Positions 51,192-59,492 of a DNA stretch of 64,000 nt are shown one piece after another (position 1 is the stretch's first letter; every line of letters begins with the position of its first letter). Source of the DNA: Arthrobacter sp. ov407 (GTDB taxonomy: Bacteria > Actinomycetota > Actinomycetes > Actinomycetales > Micrococcaceae); contig NZ_FNGD01000012.1 of the NCBI RefSeq assembly GCF_900102895.1, forward strand, positions 1 through 64,000, in the 5' to 3' direction. The position numbers and the translations under genes are program-made. A model generated the notes under the pieces. That model was not told the DNA's origin and searched no databases. It saw nothing but the letters and a program-made list of their open reading frames with translations.

Positions 51192-51692
51192 TCAGGCAGC
51201 TGATTCAGGCAGCAGGAACGGATCCCAGGCCGGCGTTGGCTTCTCGAGTTCCTTGATCTGCCAGATGGCGCCCTTTGGCGGGCCGGGAACAAAACCGATC
51301 TTCCAGCCCATCTCCGCCGGCGTGTGGTCGCTCTTGGCGTTGTTGCACCGCAGGCACGCCGCCACCAGGTTCTCCCAGGAATCGGCCCCGCCCCGGGATT
51401 TTGGCTGGACGTGGTCGATGGTGTGGGCAGCCTTGCCGCAGTAGGCGCAGCGGTGGGCATCGCGGCGGAGCACGCCGCGCCGACTCACCGCTGTCATGGT
51501 GTTGTATCTCGGCCGGATGTAGCGGTTCAGCAGGATCACGGACGGGCGGCCCAAAACATCCTGGGGGCCAACAACGGGGTCGTCCCCTTCGGCCACCACG
51601 CTGGCCTTTCCGGTTAGGACAAGGACGAGCGCCCGGCGGAAAGTGATGACCGCCAGGGGTTCATATCCAGCATTCAGAACGAGAGTGCGCAT
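51192..51692 (-). CDS. HNH endonuclease
   Basis: 166 residues from the ATG at 51692, chosen over the ATG at 51698 because AAGAGG then has normal spacing. Zinc Cys pairs CAYCGK and CLRCN flank the HNH core HTIDHVQPKSRGGADSWENLV. The N-terminal LVLNAGYEPLAVITFRRALVLVL segment is typical of the stand-alone actinobacterial HNH proteins near this position. Nuclease target unknown; no modification gene is near, so not an obvious restriction system. Confidence 0.88.
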   Translation of the reverse strand: MRTLVLNAGYEPLAVITFRRALVLVLTGKASVVAEGDDPVVGPQDVLGRPSVILLNRYIRPRYNTMTAVSRRGVLRRDAHRCAYCGKAAHTIDHVQPKSRGGADSWENLVAACLRCNNAKSDHTPAEMGWKIGFVPGPPKGAIWQIKELEKPTPAWDPFLLPESAA

Positions 51693-51861
51693 CCGCATAC
51701 CTCTTCACGGCCGCACCCGCCAGCGGCACGAGGGCCGGCTGCCCTCTGCATGGTCGGGCTATGGATCGACAACACAAGAGTAAACACTCAGGTGCCGGAT
51801 CACCGAATATTTTTTCAGCGGCGCAGTCCTCAGCGCGGAAAGTTCACCGCGCGACAACGCA

Positions 51862-51891
51862 AAAGACCCCCGCCAAGAGGCGGGGGTCTTT
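51862..51891. terminator. Terminator of the NlpC/P60 gene
   Basis: AAAGACCCCCGCC and GGCGGGGGTCTTT form a perfect 13-bp stem with an AAGA loop, 20 bp after the stop codon at 51913. Confidence 0.88.
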
Positions 51892-51912
51892 CGAAGATGC
51901 TGGGGGTCTTGC

Positions 51913-52686
51913 CTAGCCGCCGACGCGGATGAAGACCGGGCCGGAGCCGACGTTTACGCTGTACAGCGCGGTGGTGCCGCCGTTCCAGCCGCCGTGAACT
52001 GCCATGCCGTTGCCGACGTAGACCGCGATGTGAGCCATGCCCACGCCACCGTTCTGGTAGTAGGCGAGGTCGCCCGGGCGTGCCTCGGCGGCGCTCACGG
52101 TGCGGCCGAGGGACAGGTAACCTGCCGGCCAGCCGTGGTAGTGGATGCCGGCCGCGGCCAGGGCGTTGGTGGCGAGGGCGGTGCAGTCCTGCGCCACGCC
52201 GATCTGTGCGTAGGCTGCGGCGGCGATGGTCGCGCCGGCGCCGCTTCCGATGCCGGCGGGAGCCTGGGCAGCGACGCCGCCGCTGACGCCAAGCTCAGTG
52301 CCACCGGCGCGGGAGGCCGTGGCGTCCTGGACCTTCACGACGGGCTTGGGAGCCTCGACGACCGGAGCCTCGACGACGGGAGCCGGCGACGTGGTCACGG
52401 CGGGCTTCTCGTAGGAGATCGCGATGGTGGAAGCGGCCGAGATGGTGGCCGGAGCGGCGGACTGGACTTCCAGGGCCGAAGCGGAGGTGGATTCGCGCTG
52501 AACATTGGTCTCAGCAGCGTTGGCTGCGATTCCACTGGTCAGAACCAGACCGGAAGCTGCGGCGATGACCGCGGCCTGACGGCCCATGCCGCCGGCGTTG
52601 TCGCCGACAGCCTTGGCAATAACAGCCAGCGAGTTGGTCTTGGTGACCTCGGCGCGGTGCCGTGCAACGGTTGCACGAGTAGTCAT
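51913..52686 (-). CDS. NlpC/P60 (C40) cell-wall peptidase
   Basis: 257 residues from the ATG at 52686. A long N-region with a hydrophobic export segment at 36-57, a Pro/Val/Ala-rich linker (95-120), and a C-terminal NlpC/P60 domain with catalytic Cys168 in AQDCTAL, His219 in GMAHIAVYVG and His231 in AVHGG. It should cut peptidoglycan stem peptides outside the cell. A c-di-AMP riboswitch lies about 300 bp upstream, with a small frame between. Confidence 0.9.
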   Translation of the reverse strand: MTTRATVARHRAEVTKTNSLAVIAKAVGDNAGGMGRQAAVIAAASGLVLTSGIAANAAETNVQRESTSASALEVQSAAPATISAASTIAISYEKPAVTTSPAPVVEAPVVEAPKPVVKVQDATASRAGGTELGVSGGVAAQAPAGIGSGAGATIAAAAYAQIGVAQDCTALATNALAAAGIHYHGWPAGYLSLGRTVSAAEARPGDLAYYQNGGVGMAHIAVYVGNGMAVHGGWNGGTTALYSVNVGSGPVFIRVGG

Positions 52687-52788
52687 TAAGTTCTCTCTTT
52701 CGTGATCCTTGGACCGCGCGCTTTCGGGCGCGGGCTGAGGACGCTCCGGCATCTTGGGGGTACGCCGGATCGCCCCGAAATGGGTTAC

Positions 52789-52977
52789 TTAGCGAAGGGT
52801 GTACTGCGAAGACGCGCCAAAAGCGGAAACTGCATGCTGTCCGGGCTCGGTAGAGAATGAGCCTGCGGAACGTGATCCAATCCGGGCGCCGGCAAGGGCG
52901 GCACGTGATATGGATTCCAGCGAGCTCGACAGAGTCTCGCCGGTGCGCATGCGCGCAGAATTGTGGCGTGAAGACAC
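52789..52977 (-). CDS. Possible 62-residue protein directly behind the c-di-AMP riboswitch
   Basis: A GTG at 52977 has GAGAGG about 8 bases upstream, and that site is the 3' flank of the aptamer, just as the M23 gene starts behind the second riboswitch. The product is Ser/Arg/Ala-rich, with RAALAGARIGSRSAGSF in the middle and SSQYTLR at the end; no known domain or signal. The stop is 102 bp before the NlpC/P60 start. It may be a real small protein or a leader frame that links riboswitch state to the peptidase gene. Confidence 0.45.
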   Translation of the reverse strand: MSSRHNSARMRTGETLSSSLESISRAALAGARIGSRSAGSFSTEPGQHAVSAFGASSQYTLR

Positions 52978-52984
52978 GAAAGTA

Positions 52985-53158
52985 GCCTCTCCCAATGCCT
53001 ACGAGGTGAGCTGTCGGATTCGGATGGGAGTCACCCGGCCGCGCTGCTTCCTGGGAAGCTTTGCGACTTAACCCCAAGGCCTTCTTTCGAAGGCCAAAAT
53101 TGGTTCCCCCGCCCCTGCCAGACGATGTAATGCGAACGGACCTTGAGCGGTGGCAGAG
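52985..53158 (-). promoter_or_regulatory. ydaO-type cyclic-di-AMP riboswitch 1 (NlpC/P60 unit)
   Basis: In minus sense it shows the conserved parts of the ydaO/yuaA aptamer: GGCAGGGGCGGGGGAACCA, then TTGGGGTTAAGT, GGCCGGGTGACTCCC and finally CCGAATCCGACAGCTCACCT followed by CGTAGGC. A CTGCCA/TGGCAG pairing marks the 5' part. In actinobacteria these switches control peptidoglycan hydrolases and turn expression down when c-di-AMP is high. Confidence 0.88.
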
Positions 53159-53178
53159 CTAGGCAATCCACTCAAGAG

Positions 53179-53201
53179 CGCCAACTTCGGAAAAGTTGGC
53201 G
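53179..53201 (-). terminator. Hairpin after the M23 gene
   Basis: CGCCAACTT and AAGTTGGCG form a 9-bp stem with a 5-base loop, between the M23 stop at 53286 and riboswitch 1. No long T-run follows, so termination is uncertain. Confidence 0.45.
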
Positions 53202-53285
53202 TGCTTCAAACCCTACAGCAGTCCGGACCCAATGTCACATTCAGATCACGGCGTGTCTCAAGAACGTGAGAGCGGTCCATCGGCT

Positions 53286-54107
53286 TTAGAGCCAGCCGAG
53301 GGGATCAACGACGTCGCCGTTGACCATCACTTCAAAGTGAAGGTGGCAGCCCGTGGAGGCGCCGGTGGTCCCGCTCAACGCGATGACGTCACCACGCGAT
53401 ACCTTCTGGCCGACCTCGACCGAGGCCGAGGACAGGTGGTTGTAGGTGGTCTCCAGGCCGTTGCCGTGGTCGATGACCACCCGGTTTCCACCGCCAAAGG
53501 GATGCCATCCGTTGAAGGTCACGGTGCCACTGGCGGCCGCATGGACCGCCGTGCCGCACTGGGCAGCGAAATCCTGGCCGCGGTGGAACTCCCCCGCGCC
53601 TCCGGTGATGGGGCTGACGCGGTAGCCGAAGGGCGAGGCCGTGACCAGCTGGTCCAACGGCGCACCAAGCGTGCCCGCGGATGCGGCGCGGGTGATGCTG
53701 CCCACAGACTGGGCGCTCAGCAGCTGCTTGAGCTTCCCGTCCGGATCGCCCGTCGTGGTGATGGCGGTGCGGCTGAAGTCGACCTTCGCTGCGGCGGCGG
53801 CGGTGACATCCGGCTGCACGGCCGCGGAGAGGGCGCCGGATGCGCCGGTATTCGAGGCCATCACCGGGCTCGTGACCGGGACCGTCACGGTGAGAACCAG
53901 ACCAGCAGCGGCCAGGGCGATCCCAGCCTTCTGCCCGACTCCGCTGGCCGCGGCAAACTCCGTTACCTGACGGAACGGACTGCGCCGGCTACGCCGTTCA
54001 TCGCGGTGCGGATCGCGCGGGCGTTCGACCATATGCTCAACGACAGGGCGCGGCTCCGGAGCGGGACCGGTCGCGCGGCGACGGCCCCTAGCGGTCTGGG
54101 TGGTCAA
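53286..54107 (-). CDS. M23-family zinc metallopeptidase (peptidoglycan hydrolase)
   Basis: 273 residues. TTG start at 54107 with AGAGGA seven bases upstream. A very basic N-terminus (RRSPFR and similar) precedes a hydrophobic export segment at 58-80, then a linker, then a LytM/M23 domain with zinc ligands His175 and Asp179 (HRGQD) and His257, with the catalytic His255 in CHLHFE. Cleaves peptidoglycan cross-bridges outside the membrane. Its leader is a c-di-AMP riboswitch that ends at the ribosome binding site. Confidence 0.92.
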   Translation of the reverse strand: MTTQTARGRRRATGPAPEPRPVVEHMVERPRDPHRDERRSRRSPFRQVTEFAAASGVGQKAGIALAAAGLVLTVTVPVTSPVMASNTGASGALSAAVQPDVTAAAAAKVDFSRTAITTTGDPDGKLKQLLSAQSVGSITRAASAGTLGAPLDQLVTASPFGYRVSPITGGAGEFHRGQDFAAQCGTAVHAAASGTVTFNGWHPFGGGNRVVIDHGNGLETTYNHLSSASVEVGQKVSRGDVIALSGTTGASTGCHLHFEVMVNGDVVDPLGWL

Positions 54108-54115
54108 GAACGGTT

Positions 54116-54340
54116 CCTCTCTGGATAGCCTGCGAAGTTAGCTGTCGGATTCGGGTCAGAGAGATCAAAGACCCGGTCCGCCGTTGCAAGCAGCCAGGCA
54201 CAGGGGCATCCCAGGGGATCCTTCGGTGGAAGCTGTTTGCCGCTGACGGACTTCACCCCAAGGCTGCCTAAGTAGCAGCCGAAAGTGGTTCCCCCGCCCC
54301 TGCCAGGAGGTGGTTCTGCGACTGATCCGCTGGCAGGGCT
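54116..54340 (-). promoter_or_regulatory. ydaO-type cyclic-di-AMP riboswitch 2 (M23 unit)
   Basis: In minus sense CTGCCAG pairs with CTGGCAG, followed by GGGGCGGGGGAACCA, CCTTGGGGTGAAGTCC and the end CCCGAATCCGACAGCTAAC with TTCGCAGGC. All are diagnostic ydaO elements also present in riboswitch 1. The aptamer's 3' end touches the Shine-Dalgarno of the M23 gene, which allows control of translation. A larger variable arm than in copy 1 is seen near 54170-54250. Confidence 0.9.
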
Positions 54341-54475
54341 CGGCTTCGGATCAGATAACGCTTTGGTATCGGCACTGGCCACTAACTATAGGGGATTAAG
54401 CGGCCCGGTAATAAATCCGTAATCGCAATTGTGCAGAACTCATGGGTCGTCCCATGACCGGCACGTTGTCGCTGG

Positions 54476-55171
54476 TCAGGCGACTGTTACAAAGACGTGC
54501 GCGGCAACCTCGGGCGGCAACTCCAGTGCGCCCTCGATATCGGGGACGCGGACCGAGATGTACTCCCCCACCCGCTCCAGCGAGACCAGCGCACCAGGCC
54601 GGATTCCGCCCTCGTCGAGCTGGGCCAGAAGCTCCGGTTCCACCTGGATCGGCTCCGCGAGCCGGTTGACCGTGATCCGCGAACCCGCACCGTAGCCGGC
54701 CATGGCCTCCAGGAGGTTCACAGGCCTGTCCACGGGGGCGCCATTGGGCACGCCGCCAAGATCCGCAAGCCCTGGAATCGGGTTTCCGTAGGGCGAAACT
54801 GTCGGGTGGTTGAGCATCTCGAAGATTCGGCGCTCGACGCGTTCGCTCATGACGTGCTCCCAGCGGCACGCTTCCTCATGGACGTAGGCCCAGTCGAGTC
54901 CGATCACGTCCGCGAGCAGGCGTTCCGCGAGGCGGTGCTTGCGCATGACGCCGATTGCGCGTTTCCGCCCTGTTTCGGTCAGTTCAAGGTGCCGGTCGCC
55001 CGAAACAACCACAAGCCCGTCCCGCTCCATGCGGCCGATGGTCTGGGAAACAGTGGGGCCGGAGTGGCGGAGTCGTTCGGCGATGCGGGCGCGGAGGGCA
55101 ACGATGTTTTCTTCTTCAAGTTCCAGAATGGTCCGAAGATACATCTCCGTGGTATCGATCAGATCCGTCAT
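54476..55171 (-). CDS. DtxR/IdeR-family metal-dependent regulator
   Basis: 231 residues. N-terminal winged helix (MTDLIDTTEMYLRTILELEEE, SGPTVSQTIGRMERDGLVV), a dimerisation and metal domain with HEEACRWEHVMSERVE near 97-111 holding the Cys/Glu/His ligands, and a C-terminal SH3-like domain after a Pro-rich turn (ISVRVPDIEGALELP). The pattern NPIPGLADLG is DtxR/IdeR-like. It probably represses iron-uptake genes when ferrous iron is bound. Divergent from serC. Confidence 0.92.
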   Translation of the reverse strand: MTDLIDTTEMYLRTILELEEENIVALRARIAERLRHSGPTVSQTIGRMERDGLVVVSGDRHLELTETGRKRAIGVMRKHRLAERLLADVIGLDWAYVHEEACRWEHVMSERVERRIFEMLNHPTVSPYGNPIPGLADLGGVPNGAPVDRPVNLLEAMAGYGAGSRITVNRLAEPIQVEPELLAQLDEGGIRPGALVSLERVGEYISVRVPDIEGALELPPEVAAHVFVTVA

Positions 55172-56636
<1,465 letters not shown>

Positions 56637-56645
56637 CCGGCATCC

Positions 56646-56694
56646 GGCGGCGTCGTCACGGCCTATTTGAACACGAGGCCGTGACGGCGCCGCC
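56646..56694. terminator. Bidirectional terminator between serC and the MFS gene
   Basis: TCACGGCC and GGCCGTGA form an inner stem and GGCGGCG with CGCCGCC an outer one, around a loop of 13 bases, between two converging genes. Confidence 0.7.
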
Positions 56695-56700
56695 GTCGTT

Positions 56701-58044
56701 TCAGGCCGGGCCGCCCGGCTGGACACCCTGCGCAGAACCCGGCTGGGCACCCTGCTGAGAACCAGCGCTGGCGCCGGCTGCGCCGGTCCCGCTTTCGACG
56801 CGGAAGTACCGCAGCCCGCGCGCGCGGCGGTTGAAGTGGAGCCGCAGGTGCCTCGCCCGGATGATCCACACCAGCCCGATCAGGGCCGCCAGCAGGCCGG
56901 CGCCTGCCGCAACCGCCATGGACCAGCGGGGGCCGGCGGTGTTTGCCACCCAGCCGACGAGCGGCGCCCCAATGGGAGTTCCGCCCATGAAAATTGCCAT
57001 GTAGAGGGCCATCACCCGGCCCCGCATTACGGGGTCCGTGGTGGTCTGGACGTACCCATTGGCGCTCGTCATCATGGTGATCGCGAACAGCCCCACGGGC
57101 ACCAGTGCGACGCCGTACCAGAAGTAGTTTGGTGCCATCGCTGCGATGCCCGAAGTCACGCCGAAGGCCCCGGCCGCCCCGAAAATGACCCGCAGCCGCG
57201 GTTTGCCGCGGCCGGCGGACAACAGCGCCCCGGCGACGGAGCCGATGGCCATGATCGAATTCATCAGGCCGAAGGCCCCCGCGTCGAGGCCGAATTCCGT
57301 ACCCACCATGGCCGCGATAAACAGGGCGAAGTTCAGCCCCAGGGTTCCCACGATGAAGATCGCTACGAGCACCACGATGAGGTCCGGACGGAACCTGACA
57401 TAGCGCAGGCCCTCCCGGATCCTGCCCTTGCCCGCCCGTGCCCGCGGCAGCTGCCGCAGCGACGCGGCCGGGATTTTCGCCAGGCTCAGCAACATGGCCA
57501 CGAAGGTGAGCGTGTTGATGAGGAAGACCCAGCCGGGCCCGACAACGGCAGTGAGCACGCCGGCGACTGCCGGGCCGATCATCCGGGCGACGTTGAAGGA
57601 AGCGCTGTTGAGGGCCACGGCATTGGGGAGGTAGTCGTCCTGGACCAGTTCCGAGACGAACGTCTGCCGCACGGGAGCGTCCACCGCGGAGACCACCCCG
57701 AGCAATAGGGCGAACAGATAGACCTGCCAGAGTTGCGCCGCGCCCGAGACCACCAGGATGCCCAGTCCGGCGCTCAGTAGCGCCATTGCGGACTGGGTCA
57801 GCACCAGGAGCCGCTTACGGTTGAAGCGATCGGCAAGAAGTCCGGCCACGGGCGCCAGAAAGAGCTGCGGGCCCAACTGCAGGGCCATCGTGATCCCCAC
57901 CGCCCCGGCATCGTGCGCCGTCAGGTGGGCGAACACCAGCCAGTCCTGGGCGGTGCGCTGCATCCAGGTGCCAATGTTGGAGATGAGCGCACCGACGAAC
58001 CAGATGCGGTAGTTCAGGATGTGCAGGGACTTGAACGTGGACAT
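56701..58044 (-). CDS. MFS transporter (DHA3-type exporter)
   Basis: 447 residues, about 12 hydrophobic segments. The opening NYRIWFVGALISNIGTWMQR with QDWLV is typical of DHA3 exporters (EntS/TetV-like) that export siderophores, macrolides or tetracyclines. The tail beyond residue 415 is a Gly/Ala/Gln/Ser-rich low-complexity stretch. Given the DtxR-type regulator 1.5 kb away, siderophore export is a possibility but only a guess. Confidence 0.87.
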   Translation of the reverse strand: MSTFKSLHILNYRIWFVGALISNIGTWMQRTAQDWLVFAHLTAHDAGAVGITMALQLGPQLFLAPVAGLLADRFNRKRLLVLTQSAMALLSAGLGILVVSGAAQLWQVYLFALLLGVVSAVDAPVRQTFVSELVQDDYLPNAVALNSASFNVARMIGPAVAGVLTAVVGPGWVFLINTLTFVAMLLSLAKIPAASLRQLPRARAGKGRIREGLRYVRFRPDLIVVLVAIFIVGTLGLNFALFIAAMVGTEFGLDAGAFGLMNSIMAIGSVAGALLSAGRGKPRLRVIFGAAGAFGVTSGIAAMAPNYFWYGVALVPVGLFAITMMTSANGYVQTTTDPVMRGRVMALYMAIFMGGTPIGAPLVGWVANTAGPRWSMAVAAGAGLLAALIGLVWIIRARHLRLHFNRRARGLRYFRVESGTGAAGASAGSQQGAQPGSAQGVQPGGPA

Positions 58045-58088
58045 CAGCCCCAGCCCTCCCTAGACACGCTCCCGGACGCTTTCAACCG

Positions 58089-58679
58089 TTAGTCGGCCTC
58101 GCCCGCGGAGCGTTCCCGCTCGGCGTCGGTCTCCGCGGCGTCGGAATCGGCAGCATCTTGCTCGTCGTCGGTCTCCGCGGTGTCGGCGTCGGCATCGGAT
58201 GCCTGCGACGGCGATTCGGAGCCGGCCGCCTCGTCGGAGCCCTCGTCAGCCTGTGCGTCTTCCGGGCGGACCCGCTCGGCCCACGGAATCCAGGCCGGCG
58301 CCAGGACGGAGTCTTCGGAGGGCAGGAGGCCCAGTTCGTCCACTGTGACCACCTTGGACCGCGAGTTGCGTGTCAGCACGGCGTACCACTGCCAGCCCAG
58401 ATACCCGGGGAGCCTGGATTCGAAGAGGTGGGTCACCAGGCGGTCGCCTTCGCTGCGGACCCCGATGTGCTCGCCGATCTGCTCGGCGGGGGCAATGCTT
58501 TCCACCGCGGTGCGGGCGACGTCGACGGCGGCGGCCAGGAAGACGTCAGGCTTGCCGGTGCGCCAGACGGGCACGCCGGCCCGCGGGCGGTTTCCCTGCT
58601 TTGAGCCGGTTCCCTTGGATCCGGCGGGCAGGGTGGATCCGGCATCCGGAGCCGGCAACTGATCAGGTTCCTGAGTCAT
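58089..58679 (-). CDS. DUF3027-family actinobacterial protein
   Basis: 196 residues from the ATG at 58679 with AAGG at 7 bases. The conserved part is VFLAAAVDVARTAVESIAP, HLFESRLPGYLGWQWYAVLTRNSRSKVVTVDELGLLPS in outline, and APAWIPWAERVRPED. The last about 55 residues are an acidic Asp/Glu/Ala/Ser tail, probably disordered. Length is short for the family. Function unknown. It follows the cold-shock gene by 8 bp. Confidence 0.85.
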   Translation of the reverse strand: MTQEPDQLPAPDAGSTLPAGSKGTGSKQGNRPRAGVPVWRTGKPDVFLAAAVDVARTAVESIAPAEQIGEHIGVRSEGDRLVTHLFESRLPGYLGWQWYAVLTRNSRSKVVTVDELGLLPSEDSVLAPAWIPWAERVRPEDAQADEGSDEAAGSESPSQASDADADTAETDDEQDAADSDAAETDAERERSAGEAD

Positions 58680-58687
58680 CAAGAGCC

Positions 58688-59071
58688 TTACACGTCCAGC
58701 TCGTCGGCAACCTTACGGAGGGCCGCCGCGATCGCCTTGCCCTTGTTGCCTTCCGGGTACTTGCCCGCGGACAGGGTCCCGGACAGGTTGTCCAGCACGC
58801 TGACGAGGTCCTGCACCAGCGGGGCAAGGTCCCTGGCACTGGGCCGCTTCGCCTTGGCGATGGACGGCGTCTTGTCCAGCACGCGCAGGCCCAGGGCCTG
58901 GGCACCCTTGCGTCCGTCGGCTACACCAAATTCAACGCGTGTGCCGGCCTTGAGCTCCGTGACACCCTCGGGCAGCGCGGACTTGGGCAGGAAGACTTCC
59001 TGGCCGTCCTCGCCCGCGAGGAATCCGAAGCCTTTTTCCTTGTCATACCACTTGACCTTGCCGGTAGGCAC
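58688..59071 (-). CDS. Cold-shock domain protein with C-terminal helical extension
   Basis: 127 residues, GTG start with AAGAAGG 8 bases upstream. A cold-shock domain (1-66) with RNA-binding motifs KGFGFL and EVFLP, then a helical extension of about 60 residues (DLAPLVQDLVSVLDNL and AIAAALRKVADELDV) absent from ordinary CspA. Probably an RNA chaperone with a dimer or partner surface. Coupled closely to the DUF3027 gene, a common actinobacterial pairing. Confidence 0.9.
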   Translation of the reverse strand: MPTGKVKWYDKEKGFGFLAGEDGQEVFLPKSALPEGVTELKAGTRVEFGVADGRKGAQALGLRVLDKTPSIAKAKRPSARDLAPLVQDLVSVLDNLSGTLSAGKYPEGNKGKAIAAALRKVADELDV

Positions 59072-59248
59072 GTAATCAACCTTCTTCGTTCTGCGGGGAC
59101 ACGGCCGGCGGCCACCGCATCCGCATGGATACGCGGGTTCAGGGTATGACTGCCCGGACCGTGTTGGTCTGTATCTCCAAGGTTATCCTGCCTGGTTCAT
59201 TTTAACGGTTTGAGGCGCGGGCGATGCCGGACTGTTAGCGTTGCCCAC

Positions 59249-59482
59249 ATGACACTGACGCGTTACCGGCGGCCCCTGATGATCATCGCGGCCACGCTTG
59301 CTGTGTTGTCTCTTGCTGCCGTCGGCGCCGTCATGGCCATGGCCTTCAACAATGTCGTGGCGCCCGCCTGGATTACCTCAGTGGCCCTCTACGGGCTCCC
59401 GGTGGCATTCCTGCTCATGCTGGCGCTCGTCGTGGACGCGGTGGCCGCCCGTCGCCGCCCGCGCGGGCCAGGCGAAAGGTAA
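59249..59482 (+). CDS. Small two-helix membrane protein, unknown
   Basis: 77 residues from the ATG at 59249, with two hydrophobic segments at about 10-33 and 39-60 and a basic C-terminus (RRRPRGPGER). No ribosome binding site; TAGCGT seven bases before the ATG suggests a leaderless transcript. It lies 10 bp before the helicase-associated gene and probably heads that operon. Family not recognised. Confidence 0.65.
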   Translation: MTLTRYRRPLMIIAATLAVLSLAAVGAVMAMAFNNVVAPAWITSVALYGLPVAFLLMLALVVDAVAARRRPRGPGER

Positions 59483-59492
59483 CGTTGGAGCG

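Noticed and set aside
51192..51692. HNH gene as part of a restriction or defence island
   Set aside because: No methyltransferase, helicase or other defence partner lies near; this kind of HNH gene is a common stand-alone actinobacterial gene.
52511..53077. 188-residue minus-strand frame overlapping the NlpC/P60 gene start and riboswitch 1
   Set aside because: It would cross the aptamer and read out of frame through the peptidase N-terminus; no ribosome binding site. The 62-residue frame at 52789-52977 is a better candidate.
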